Notes under the pieces: generated by a model
Database searches by the model: none
Seen by the model: only the letters and a program-made list of their open reading frames with translations
What the model was told of the DNA's origin: nothing
Assembly: GCA_963921825.1 (NCBI GenBank)
Contig: OY997593.1
Location: forward strand, 69,238,039 to 69,302,038
Length of the DNA: 64,000 bases
Direction: 5' to 3'
Source of the DNA: Erodium maritimum
Lineage: Eukaryota > Streptophyta > Magnoliopsida > Geraniales > Geraniaceae
Translations under genes and position numbers: made by a program
Shown here: piece after piece, positions 51,170 to 62,720 of the stretch
Position numbering within the stretch: the stretch's first letter is position 1
Layout of the letters: each line of letters begins with the position of its first letter

Positions 51170-52953
51170 TTACTTTGATGTGTCTTTTAAGGTCACGAGA
51201 GATTTCATCACGCCCGGAGCAATCTTGTCAGCTAGGGCACCCTTGTCTGAAATCGAAAAGGACTTCTCTTTCACAAGGCTTTGCAGTTTCTTTGCATCAT
51301 AGTCAAGTCGTGTTTGGTCTGCAATACAAGATGTTATGCACATAATCCATTAAAACAATTCATCCAGCATATTTATTCATTACCAATATTTTGGAATCAT
51401 AACTACATTCTCATCCCTGTTAACAGTGACTCCTTTTTCATTTCATTTTTAAATAGGTGTCATGTAATCCATATCATATGAATGATAGTATTAAGATGCG
51501 ATCATTGCAAAAAAATACCCTTAGATATTCACTTTTGGAAACCAGTAGCCTTCTTTGATAATTACAAAAAAGTCCCTGAACTTATCTTTCTGTTGCATTA
51601 TGTATAAATTTACTTCAAAATGACGATTTTACCCTTGAAAATTTAACATCCCTTAAATTTCTACTCTTTGTACAATACACAGAGGAAATAAATTAAGGGA
51701 TGTGAAATTTTGGATCTTTTATTTTTACTTATTAAACTTAAATTATAAGGATACAAAATGCAACACAAAGACAAGCTCAAGGCACTGTTTTGCCAATACC
51801 AAAGAGGAGGGCTACACATTGCTAAAAGTGAATAACTCATGGTACTTTTTTGCAATTATCCCTACTAAGATTTAACAATAACCCGTTTTTAGTTTTATGG
51901 TAACAGGACACACCATAACACAGAATTGATTCAAGAGACAACCTATCTACCCCATTTGATACATGTTAAGGTTGCATTTATAACTAACATATATAAATAA
52001 TATTGAAGGCTATGAGAAAAACCTTCTTCCAAGATTGTATGAACAGCATGAAATGGGATCCTAAAGAAAGCATCGGTTCCTGGGAACATCATCCACGTGT
52101 GTTCATCTGGGTCATGATTGCCACAGGTTGTACAGACTTCCTTAACCAAAGGCCTTGATTGAGACCCTCCAACTTCCCTCATGATGGATTCAAAAGCTGA
52201 CGGGACACTTGTTGTTGTGGTTCGAGCTTTCCTCCTCAGGGCTGTTAGTGCTTCCCTATTTCCATTCCTCACTCTATCGTTTTCCACAAGCTGCATTTTG
52301 ATCATAGAGAAACCAAAGCTGCTTACTGTATAACTTTATAGGGATAATTGCAAAAAAAGTACCATGAGGTATTCACTTTTTGCTATTTGTAGCCATCTTC
52401 TTTCATAACTGCAAAAAATACCCTGAACTTGTCTTTTTGTTGCACTTTGTATAAATTTGTTTCGAAATGATGATTTTACCCTTGGAAAACTTAAATCTTA
52501 AAAATAATAATTAAAGAACAAAAATTGTGAATTTTCATATCCCTTGAAGTTCTTACTCTACACAGATGAAAAAAATTAAGATAAAAAATTTGGATTTTTT
52601 TGTTTTTACATATTATTTTTTAAGTACAAATTGTAAAGGTAGTATCGTCATTTTATACAACTTGCAACAAACAGACAAGTTTGAGGTAGTTTTTTGCAAT
52701 TATCAAACAAGAGGGCTACAAGTTGCAAAAAATGAATACCTCGGGGTAGTTTTTTCCATTATCCCAACATTATATCTCTAATGTAGAGTGATATTATTGT
52801 GTAGAAACAAAAGGTTGAGACTAACATATGCAAAAGTTAACTGATGTTGAGCCTTTATGTTAGTTTTACCTGGTGCCGGGCTAAAAGGAGATGTTCTGCT
52901 TCAGTTTCAACCTCGATTAAGCTTTGCTGGAACTGCTTCATGGTCTCATCCAT
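51170..52953 (-). CDS. PDRG1-like prefoldin-family protein (166 aa)
   Basis: Exons 52953-52870, 52290-52023 and 51318-51170 join to 167 codons including the stop, with GT-AG junctions. The protein starts MDETMKQFQQSLIEVETEAE, a heptad-rich helix. Then come NREALTALRRKA, the central MMFPGTDAFFRIPFH segment, and a second helix, ILEEDQTRLDYDAKKLQSL. Coiled coil, hairpin strands, coiled coil is the beta-prefoldin layout. The NREAL and DQ-x-LD motifs recall p53 and DNA damage-regulated protein 1, a subunit of the R2TP-associated prefoldin-like complex in animals. A plant-specific insert contains CTTCGNHDPDEHTW, a possible metal-binding pair of cysteines with a histidine. An upstream non-coding exon near 55170-55350 ending in CAAGGTAACG is likely. 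MITEs occupy both introns. The family call is by motif only. Confidence 0.72.
51498..51862. mobile_element. Mutator-type MITE, copy 2, in PDRG1-like intron 2
   Basis: 365 bp starting GCGATCATTGC and ending GCAATTATCCC. The flanks are TATTAAGAT (51489-51497) and TACTAAGAT (51863-51871), eight of nine bases alike. The interior contains the shared stretch AAATGACGATTTTACC. Confidence 0.82.
52341..52765. mobile_element. Mutator-type MITE, copy 3, in PDRG1-like intron 1
   Basis: 425 bp starting GGGATAATTGC and ending CATTATCCC. The flanks are AACTTTATA (52332-52340) and AACATTATA (52766-52774), eight of nine bases alike. It has the same inner landmarks as copies 1 and 2. Confidence 0.82.
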
Positions 52954-53287
52954 TTTACAACCCTCTACAAGGTATCTATCTACTAAACATTTTACAGCAA
53001 ACATCAAACACGATTGCGATTAAACCTCTATTTGTTTAGCACTTCAAGACAGCAACATTAGCCTGTTCTCATTCAAAAACAAGAACAGCAACACTGTAGA
53101 TTTCATTCCCTAGAGGCAATGTGTTATTATTTTTCACAAAGAAACTACCTATTAAGTCCAGACAATGTCTCATCACTGATTACCATAAACACTTCCATGA
53201 CTAGGGAAACACTCTTAACAAGATGAAATCATGTACAAACATAGTTACATCATAAATGAATTAGCACACAAAGCTCGTAACTTTCTA

Positions 53288-54029
53288 CTAGAAAATATGG
53301 AGCTGCTATTCTTGACTTTACACCACAACACTGACAACACTCCCCCTCCCTTGACAGTAGCTCACAACATAGCCCACAAACCATAGCCTACAAACCTTCC
53401 GCCTTCTTTGACATTGTAGTTACCTCTAGGTGTATAAATAACCATCTATTGTAAGCTGTAACAACAACCATCAATATACAAGTTCCTTTCTCATTTTCCA
53501 CTTCTCAAATTAACACTTTCACTTGACACAAAATTTATGGCTTGTGTTGCTAGGGTCCAAAAGCTGAATCAATAAAAGCAGATGCAGTTGTTGGCACCTG
53601 AACATGAGCATTCTCAACAAGCATCACTCTATGAAAATCTATTGAACCTCCCACACAGACACAGAACATCAAACATTTTATGTGCATTAAGAATATGACC
53701 CATAAACCCAACAATCCTCACTAGCTCAGCTCTTCCCCATCAGAAATTCTACCATCCACATTGATTCTTAAGCAAACCTATGGAGGCGTTATTTAATGTT
53801 ATTTTAAACAACTGTTAATTTGGGAAGTGGAAACGAGAGAAACTTATATTGGTGATTGTTGTGCTTGATATGAGCTTACACTTGCAGGATAAATATACAC
53901 ATGAGATAGTAATACAATGTCAAAGAAGACGGAAGGTTTGTAGGGTACGGTTGTGAGCTATGCTAAGGGTCGGCGGTGTTGTGGTGAGCTAAATTGGGTA
54001 AAGTCAAGAATGACAACCATATTTTCTAA
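53288..54029. repeat. Long inverted repeat in the upstream intron region
   Basis: Two arms, about 53288-53520 and 53812-54029, are reverse complements at roughly three quarters of positions and are separated by about 290 bases. Landmarks are TAGAAAATATGG against CCATATTTTCTA, CCTTCCGCCTTCTTTGACATTG against its complement, and TTCCACTTC against GAAGTGGAA. The left arm also holds ACACTCCCCCTCCC, which on the minus strand resembles an LTR polypurine tract. It could be a pair of inverted retroelement LTRs or a foldback transposon. Confidence 0.7.
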
Positions 54030-55360
54030 CAACCATATTTTCAAACAACAGAAAAGCTTCTGGGTTTTGTTCACGGACTGCTTTAGACCCCATCAGAAAG
54101 CCCCAATCCAATTTGATAGAAAATCAGAAAGGTATTTGGTGGCCTTAGGCAAAAATATAAAAATGGGCCTTTTGATGACTAAAATTAGGACGATACTATG
54201 ATAATAAACATGTGTCCAAGTTCTTACTTAACACCAACAACCTTCATCAGAAATAGAATACTATTTTTCAACATACGTGAGGCTCTTGGAAGTTACTAGG
54301 ATGGTAACAACTAGAAACAATAAGCTGAAAATTATAATCTCAACATATGTAACTTGAATTTTAACACCCACGAATTAATCTGAAAGATATAAGAATCATT
54401 TTTTGGTCGCTTGAGATATATGCATACAAGTTACTGTGTTCCAATATCATGGCATTGTCTCACAAACCCAACATTGCTCCCACACTATACAATCCAAATT
54501 CACTGCAGAAAGCAAAACTCAGCATTTGCTTGTCATTTAGTATAACTAATGGTCTTTAAATTAAACTATAAACCGTTGTTTGTTTTTTTTTGAGGAAAAC
54601 TATAAACCATAGTTGGTGCAAGTCAAACACCTAATCAAATTAGTAAAATTTTAGTGAAACTCATAATGTTTGTGATGAAATTAGGGAGACAAAAAAAATA
54701 TTGGGTCCTTTACTCTACAAGTATGTAACTGTAACAGTTACTACTGTTAAAAGCTATTCACCTCAGTGTAGACAAATGCACAATGTCTCTCGTTTGCTGA
54801 CCATTTTAAGCAAACGACAAACAAAGCCTCGGTCATTAACAGATTTAGTCACTAATTAATAAAAAAAAACTGAACATAATCAATAATAATTACCTTGTAT
54901 TGCAGATGTCTTCTTGTCTATCTATATTCCCCACAACCAGGAGATGAACAAAATAGAATTTGAGAAGAAAATCGTAATGAAACAGTCGAGAACTTTTGTA
55001 AAAGAAAGATTGAAAGAATTGGGGGACGAATCTATACCTCAAACTACCCATATTTATACATGATTTTGAAGAGAGAAAAACATCTAAAAATTCTAGAAAC
55101 TATGAGATTGACTTAGGAAAATTTGATTGAGATTGAGAAGAAACAATACCTGGGAAGAAGAAACGTTACCTTGGAATAGATGAAATCCGGCTAGAGATTG
55201 AATTGGGGCTTTGGCGAAGAAATAAAGACGCGGAAGTGAAGGAAGCCGGTGCTGAACTCCGAGCTCGTTGAGGTCACGGTACGGTTGCGGCGGAGAAAGG
55301 AAGAGACCAAATCGGTGTCTCTGTCGAAGTCGAGGCGTGAAGGAAGAAGAAAGGGGACGA
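54030..55360 (-). other. Probable 5' UTR intron and first exon of the PDRG1-like gene
   Basis: 55170-55350 is GC-richer, resembles a plant leader on the minus strand and ends in CCAAGGTAACG, a fair donor. The next coding exon starts at 52953. 54030-55160 is AT-rich and has no gene. Confidence 0.35.
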
Positions 55361-55567
55361 GTTAAGAACTTATTTTAAGATTTAGTTCTTATCAATATAA
55401 GGCCCAAATTTATTTTTCGGGACAAGCCATGGCCCAAAGGTATAAGTGGGCTCCTAGTCTTATTGGGTTCAAATTTTGATATTTTTGGGGTTGTTAATCA
55501 TAAAGTTAAAAACGGAAAAAAAAAAATTATTTATCCCTCATTTGTTTGATTAGTTTAGGGTCACATA

Positions 55568-56880
55568 TTTTTTTTTGAGAAGAACGGGTAGTATTATTAC
55601 TGAGATGTAAAGTAGATCGATGAACACATATATGTCCTTATCATACAGGCCGTAAGCTAATAAACTAACATAATGCAATAACATGAAAATAAACTTTGCC
55701 TCGGGCATAGGGGCGGTCGAAGGGGACATCTGTGATAGCATTATGAGATACCGATACAGCATACTTCTACCAAATGGAACTGGTCGAGCCAACCAAGTGA
55801 GAGGGGAATAATGGTGGACTGACATCTCCCCCGGTAAGTCAGTGTGCGTCGTCCTCCCTGGAATGATACTTTTAGGGCTCCTAAACGCGGGATTGTTGAC
55901 CCCGGACTAGTAGGGGAGACTCTTGTCGGCTGGTGATGGAACCAACACCATCTATCAGCCAGGAAGGAGGTACAGCCGACCAACCCCTTCCTGGGCCTCC
56001 TCAGACTCATTCCTGGAGGCGGGGTTGCTTGTGGCCCCCCGCCGCTGCTATGTATGATGCCCCATCAGTACGGGGCGCCCTCCCCAGACGAACCCGACCC
56101 ACAAACGGATCTGACCCCGTCTGACTACCCGACCCAACCGGGTTGGCCCGTGGAGGAGTGACCAGAACCTGCACTAGGTCGCCCGACCCGTACCTGGTAG
56201 CCCACGCCCCGACGTCGCCGGCCCATCCCGTTTCCAACCCATCCTAACTACGGGTTGGGCCACCCTTGCGTCGCGCCGACCAGGCCCTAACCCGGCCCGC
56301 GTCCACCACGTCGACCCATCATGCTAGGTCCTCTGGGAGACTGCGAGTAACCCACGGCCCAGGCCCGTGTCCTCTTGGTTCCGGTTCGGCCCACGTTCAG
56401 AAACCCTAACGGTTTAGCGCGCCACCGCCATCCCCTTCCTTCGACGCCACACCACCGCCCCAATCTTCCCTGATAGCGTCGGCGCCTCCCGTCCAACATT
56501 TGGACGCGGTCCCTTTCACCTGCGTGCGGCGTACCACACCTCGCGCCGCCGCCTGGAAACAACCCGTCCCCAATGGCGCCCGGCCTTCCTCCCCGATCCT
56601 CTATGCCATCAAGACCTCTGAGACGAGACTCGCGACTCCTCCTCCGAGAGATCCGGCGAGAACCTCCACATCCGTGATCGACGATGCGGAACGTGGAGAA
56701 AATCGAGTCGATGAGATGTTGGGAAACGCACGGTCGGACGCCGCCGTCTCCTTGTCGCTCTCTCCATCTCTCGCATACACGGTGGTGGTGAAAAGCTCCA
56801 CAGCCGCCTTCTACAATCGCAGACCCCTAGAAGTAGGGCTGCACATCGCTACTCTTATTATCGAAATGTCATCAGGAATA
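55568..56880 (-). mobile_element. Non-autonomous LINE-like element
   Basis: Poly-T at 55568-55576 marks the poly(A) tail of a minus-strand element. Its 3' half is related to the element at 16921-18174, with shared GGGAGGACGACGCACNCTGA and TTGGTTGGCTCG blocks. The 5' part near 56280-56880 is GC-rich with an AAACCCTAACGG stretch. The 5' limit and target duplication could not be settled. No reverse transcriptase. Confidence 0.6.
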
Positions 56881-57433
56881 TATTTTTTCTAAATATTTTT
56901 TAAAATTAGGGTATAAGTGGTTTTTAAAATTTTCTACCCATTTTAAATTAGATCCGTTAGTTTTCAGTAGTAGTATAAAAAAGTTGAAATTTCGGGATTA
57001 CAAGTTACAAGAGTTTATTTTATGAACACCGATTGTCAAAGTCTTAAACATGATGGTCGGCTCTCACAATTTTCTTTATATCATATATATGTTGAATATT
57101 GTAATTGTTATTTGCATTGTAGTTACAGCGTTATAGTAAAATTTTCTATAATTTATTTGTTGTGTTAAGCGATCAACCAATTATACTTATTTTATACGTC
57201 GATGGAATGTTGAGATATCATGTACCTTCACTGACTAAAATATATATCAACTATTAATATATAACATAAACACAACATTTCAAACAAACTACACTTTTCT
57301 TTTTGATAAATTAAGGAACCCAAAAGCATAAAAAGCAACAAAAAAAAAATCAACCTACAATCAATCAAGTTCCAATCTAAATTACTCTCATCATGCATTG
57401 CAAATTTCCATCTCAAGTCTCCACACCCAATCC
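56881..57433. other. AT-rich interval
   Basis: No gene, repeat array or transposon end that I can define. Its lower-numbered side adjoins the LINE-like element and the other side leads into the last exon of the X8 gene. Confidence 0.4.
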
Positions 57434-58361
57434 TCATAAGTTATAGTTGCAGCTTCCATAACCTGCAATAAAAAAAGTCAACCGGAAACACAGCGCTTCT
57501 CAACACATTTTAGTCGCTATAAGATCATAACAGAAGACCAATTCAACTAAAAACTCAAACTGATAGATGTGACTGTCACATGTGACGAGGATGATTTTGT
57601 GTTACAGCTTACTGGGATCGGTCTAGACGATGAGGGCAAAGCTCTTGAAGTCGCAGTTCCAATCATGCCTCTGGTTGGTTTGGTAGTAGATGTTCATGGC
57701 AACCAAGGCATGGTTGATGAGAGTGTCCGGAGATTTACAACCTTGTTGAAGAACCCGACAATCCACTTGAGAGCATGCGTAGTTTATGTTCTCCAAAAGC
57801 GTTGCTTGGTCCGAAGATGGCTTTGCTACACACCATGTTTTCTGCACGTTCATGTCATAAAGTTTAATACATCATTATTGTTTCCGAAGTTTCAACAAAT
57901 CGTTAGGGAGTTGACTTTTACCTGTCCGTTGACCTTCAAAAGAGATCCTCCTGCAAATGTCACGTACAAAAGTCGTTATTTTTGTCAACAAGTTTCATGC
58001 ATGAGTGATGAAACTTATAAACCATATATAAACCATATAGAACCAGTGAGTCCTCTATTCGAACTGGTAGATATATATGAATTTATTTTTGAATACGATA
58101 ATTTATATAATGTAATAACATTAAATCGTTTGGATTTAATGCTACGTAAAAAAGTACATAAAATCCAAATCAATAGATTATGAAATAAGTATCCAGATAT
58201 TACGTATGTAACACGATCTATCGAGGACCCAAGAAAGATACCGAAATGAAAAGCTAATAGACTATATAATGATAACATTTTGTTTAGAAGACATGCATCA
58301 ACTTACCTGAAATGAGGTAGAAGAAGATGATGAGTATAGGAAGAACTGTAGCTTTTGCCAT
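57434..58361 (-). pseudogene. Secreted X8 (CBM43) protein gene with one premature stop
   Basis: Four exons, 58361-58307, 57950-57922, 57841-57613 and 57462-57434, join in frame to 114 codons. The first encodes a signal peptide (MAKATVLPILIIFFYLIS), the second is a 29-base mini-exon, the third carries the X8 domain and the fourth ends SYGSCNYNL. The X8 module shows TWCVAKPSS, INYACSQVDC, a GC pair at 62-63 and WNCDF. A TAG at 57623-57625 (codon 101) sits where the family usually has serine, just before TDPS. Translation stopping there would lose the sixth conserved cysteine of the disulfide pattern. X8 proteins bind callose or other beta-1,3-glucans in the wall, often at plasmodesmata. All other features are intact, so the stop is either recent, a sequencing error or tolerated. 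Confidence 0.75.
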
Positions 58362-58751
58362 TGTGATTGTGATTGAGCAATGAGTACGAGGTACGAGGTA
58401 CGAGGTAGGGACTTGTGATGAAGAAGATTAGGCTAAAAAAGGGATGTTTTTTTATGCTTCAGAAATGGGTGTTTGGGTTGTGAGAATTGCTTACCTTCTA
58501 TGGAAGCAAAAAGGAAATATTAACGGCTACTTTCATCAGCTATAGAGACGTTATGAATTGGAAATCTTCTTTAGAGAACAAAGAAAAAAATGGAACCAGA
58601 AAAGTAGATGAGAGGCACAATACATGTGATGGTAAAAGACCCTTTTATAAGTTTGTTTTCTGTGTGTTTCAAAGTAAGTAACTATAAAGTTATGTATTTT
58701 TTTAATTTAAATTTAAATTGGGTGCGAAGAGGATGAGTTACACACTTCTTT

Positions 58752-61331
58752 TTTTTTGAAACGGGGAACCGGAGATTTTCATTAATACCAAATGGTAATC
58801 AAGTAGGGTGAGGCGTGACCGCCTCGGGTTCCAGATGTATGTCCGGGCCGACCGTAGCAAGCCCGGCGCTCATGGACCCATAATAATAGCCCACTTTGGA
58901 TCGTGGACACAAAACTAAGCCAACTCCTTACAACCGTCCCAATATAACGAGACATAAAAGAAATAGTCCATAAACAAACAGAGGACAAAGAGTTCCAAAC
59001 ATAAAGCAGATAATCAGAATGCATAAAAATAAAGTTTGCTGATTGTGCAGGCTGCCCGGGACCTCCCAGCATCGGTTGCCTCGGATCTGTAGGTATAGTC
59101 CGAAGGCGAATCCACCCACTCCTGCTGGGTCGGTTCATTCCTGCATTGGAGACACCTGTGCCTCCGGCTGTTTTGCCCCCTCCATCATCAGGTAGGTCTG
59201 GGCTGGTGTGTGGTGCTGGGGAGGCGAATCTTCCTACTGCTTCCTCACCTTCGGTGGACGATCATAGAGGGATCCGCCCCTTGTCTTCCTGGTGGGCATC
59301 TTACCCTTACCGCGGCTGGGCCCTCCTTTCCCCAGTCTAGCCTAGGGATCTGGCTGATATCCCAGTCCAGGCTGGGGATCTTTCTGTTGCCCTAGGGATC
59401 CTTCTCCTTCCCCTCTCGGGTCATTTCAGGATCAGCGGATCCAGCTCGGGCCAACGTCTCATCAGCAGGATGGACATTAGCCAGATTATCAGGCTTCGTA
59501 AAGCCCGGTGGTGGCCCAGAGACGCGGTGCGCTCCCTCTTGCAACAATTTGGTTACCCCTGTTGGGGTAACCTTAGCCAGATAATCAGACTTCGACTGGT
59601 CTGAGTCGGGTACTTGTTCACCCATAGTAATCTCCCTGGATCGGATCATCGGATTCAGAGACAAGTCACTTAGAAGATATGTGATAGACGGATGGGTCAC
59701 CGGGGGAGGTGTATTCCAGACCGTCTCCAGCAACCTATCCACATTCATCTGATTTGGGACCAAGATAGACCGGTCATACCGAACCTCCTCCCGACCGATC
59801 CCCGGCAGCATAGTCGTACATCCCGAAATCCTGTGAGTTACCATACCACACCTGCGATAGAAATCGACTATCCTTTCATACTGTAAGTCAATTATCTCAG
59901 AAGTCATGGTACCTGGGAATCGAATGCGAACTCTCCGCCGAAGAGGTCGTTGTAATTCCATCCGAACCCTGAGCCATAGGAACATGTCCTTCCGGCGAGC
60001 AAACGGGATTGGGGCCGACTGGACCTGGGTACCAATGCTGGCAGCGATGAGGCCACGGATGTAGTCATTCCTGGCATTTCCCGGGATGTTGAGCGCCCGG
60101 ACCCCAATTTCCACATGGTGAAACTGGATATCCTTGGCCCGGGCAAACTGCGTGAGGGACTCTAGCAGAAGGGGGTATCCCTTGAAACTCCATGGGCCCC
60201 GGTGGCGGACATTCTCCATCGATTCCTCAGACGGAAACTGATAGCCCGTGACTTCTGGTGACATAAATTCCACCTGGATGCCCGTCACCTTCCATTTCTA
60301 GAGCATCATCGCGCAGATTGTGTGTTGGTTGTAGATCCGGTCACTAGCAACCCTAGCTGCGAGGGAGAATTGGTATGTTCCCTTTGTGAATAAAGGAACG
60401 CCCTCCTCGGAGACCACTATCTCATCATCATCATCCTCCCAGTCCGGGACCGGGACTATGCGAGCTGCGATGTCCTCTATCGGCCTACCAGTTGGCCCTC
60501 GCCCATCTGGATGTCGAGTGTGCATGTCCGATGGCCGGACCGGCATATAACTGGAACTTCCCCTCTCCGTCAGATGGCTGGTACTACCTCCCTCTGTCAG
60601 AACTGCAGGTTGAGGGAGAGAGAGTCGGTCCCGAGGTACGTCCGACCCCACCATCGGCCATCCTCCCTGGTTCAGCCCGGTTCGGTCCGTCAGAAGGTTA
60701 AGGTTACCCACCACCGTCAGATTTGGAGGGTGGGACAGGGTGAGACAGTCCCGGTACGGGGCCAACATCACCAACTGACGGTCTTCTTGGGCCAAACCGA
60801 CCACCGGAGACCCAACACCTTCAAACTCACCGTGACTCGACCCCGGTTTGTCCTTGAGGGTTAACGGGGTCGTCTGTTGCTCGGGATCCGGCAAGGAAGG
60901 CGGTTGTATCACCATCAACGCTGGGGGTTCGCCGGGAGTGGATCCGAGCACGACAGGCGGGGGCCCGTGCACCTGTTGCATGTCGGAAGGGGATTGGATC
61001 TGCTCGGAGAGTCCAATTTCCGGCGCGAAGCGGGCGTGGAGAGATAGATCCGGGACTGGACGGGCGGAAATGGGTTGAGAGTGGTTGGAGATGGCGACGG
61101 GGACGGCGGAGCAGCGAAGCTACACGATGCAGGCTGGCGGCGCGATAACTGCTGAACTCGGCGTCGGCTGGTGTGGTACCATGACGGTACTGGCAAGCAC
61201 GGGCAGCACCGAGGGAGGTGAGCCGGGAGCCGAAGGAGACGGCGGCGAACGAGCGGCGATAAGTGACTGACCCTGGTGCTAGGGTAGAGAGAAACCCTGG
61301 TAGCTAGGGTAGACGAGAGCAGAATACAATC
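58752..61331 (-). mobile_element. LINE derivative with ORF1 only, perfect 16-bp TSD
   Basis: AGTTACACACTTCTTT occurs exactly at 58736-58751 and 61332-61347. The minus-strand element has a poly(A) tail (poly-T adjoining 58752), a 3' UTR (about 58780-59390), ORF1 (60981-59392) and a GC-rich 5' leader with CCCTAGC motifs (to 61331). ORF2 is entirely missing: the ORF1 end passes almost directly into the 3' UTR. The perfect, long duplication points to a recent insertion, so this ORF2-less form must have been mobilised in trans. Confidence 0.88.
59392..60981 (-). pseudogene. LINE ORF1 (gag-like, DUF4283) with one internal stop
   Basis: The frame starts near MQQVHGPPPVVLGSTPGEP (60981) and is open to a TAG at 60298-60300. 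It continues in the same frame with KWKVTGIQVEFMSPEVTGYQ to 59392, about 530 codons in all. The second half has the DUF4283 features RHRGPWSFKGYPLLLESLTQ and VRALNIPGNARNDYIRGL. A zinc-knuckle-like motif follows, in which the first cysteine is a tyrosine (Y-R-R-C, then H and C at normal spacing). Such proteins bind LINE RNA. One stop and an altered knuckle suggest that this copy no longer makes a working product. Confidence 0.75.
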
Positions 61332-61429
61332 AGTTACACACTTCTTTATACATAATCTAATAACTCATTTAATCATATAGAAAAACAAATCAAGGGTTAT
61401 CAATGCATAGAATGATGTTTAAATAAGAA

Positions 61430-61905
61430 CTTTTTTTTCAGAAAACAAATAATATATTAAAAGAATGTCTTGATTTTAGGAAAGAAAACCACAAACCACT
61501 AAATCAACTATAAGAATATAAAAAAATGATCTACAAGACCTGAAAAAGTCAAAGAAAAATATACAGAGTCAACAGCACCGGTCAAAAAGGGAGAGACATC
61601 CCTAACAAAAAAAAAGGTCAAGCAACTCAACAAGAGCAACCGTCGGCGACATCAACCAGGAACTAGGATAAGGAGCACACCCCTTCTGCCCGAATCAACA
61701 TAAGCATCCCAGATTGGATTATCCGAAAAAGGATAATCGGATATGGGACCGGAGCTCCCTATAAAATCCTAACGTTTCAAGCTAACCAAATGAACCATAA
61801 CCCTAAACGACTAAGACGAGACCAAGATTTACGCAGTCAGCGCACCCCACAGATACCCCCTCCACTGGAGACCAGGGACCACACCTGCCAAGCCCATCCA
61901 CAAGT
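61430..61905 (-). mobile_element. Short poly(A) retroelement, 8-bp TSD
   Basis: Poly-T at 61431-61438 marks the tail. AATAAGAA occurs at 61422-61429 and 61906-61913. The 3' end resembles that of the element at 42903 (a run with AATATATTA before the tail). About 470 bp, no coding capacity; probably a 5'-truncated LINE-like copy. Confidence 0.5.
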
Positions 61906-61913
61906 AATAAGAA

Positions 61914-62720
61914 GGTTATAGGTGTTGTTGGTATATCTATGTTGACAATGGTTGTGTCAAGTTAGATGTTATCGGAGATGTCATCTGACATCCTGTGTGT
62001 GCGCGATAGCAAAGATAGAGAATATGTCTTTCAAGATGTCAACAGACATCTTGTGCGTATCCGATGCAACATATTTGTTTCCTAGTTAAAAGATACTTCT
62101 CTAATATATTTGTGTTCTATTTGGGAAAGACTCTAATACAAGGAAACAAAGAGATCTTCCTTGATCGTGACTCTAAGGATTAAGGAAACCTATGAGGCAT
62201 GATATAAGGGATTATTCGAGCTATAAAACTCCAAGTAACTCTGGTAGCTCGGTTCGAATCATTAGTCATATTCTCCGAACAATGTAAGTCGTAACTGACC
62301 ATTTTGTCGTACGAGAAAACTATTTGTTCGTTGTTCTTTGTTAATGATTTCAGGTTTTCTAAGCGTGTCGGACTAGCGAGTTAGGAGACTGAATGAATTA
62401 AGAAAGGAAGGAAGTTGTTGTGCTCAAACTATTATTCGCAATTGAATGAGTATTGGAGTTGTGTTTACGTGATTGAAGCATCACGACCAACCTTTAAAAA
62501 CCGCAAGGCTAATCTGAGACTGAAGGGCTCTTACAGTGGAATCAAGAGTGACTCTTGGATTCAGGGGGAGACCCTGAGATAGGTTTGCAAATAATAACAT
62601 TGGTTTGATCTAGAGGATCATAACTTGTATGTTGATTGATTACATATAGTGAAACTTTTACACTGGTAGAGTACCCTCAGATGTTGGTGATGATGCACTG
62701 AACTTGGTAACCAACTTGTG
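61914..62720 (+). mobile_element. Possible LTR remnant
   Basis: The sequence begins near TGTTGTTGGTATATC and holds an imperfect direct repeat of about 85-90 bases: GAGATGTCATCTGACATCCTG at 61975 and CAAGATGTCAACAGACATCTTG at 62032. A CTATAAAAC TATA-like box lies near 62220, and a GATTCAGGGGGAGACC purine-rich stretch near 62560. These recall a Copia-type LTR with promoter and polypurine tract, but I cannot place both ends. Confidence 0.3.
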
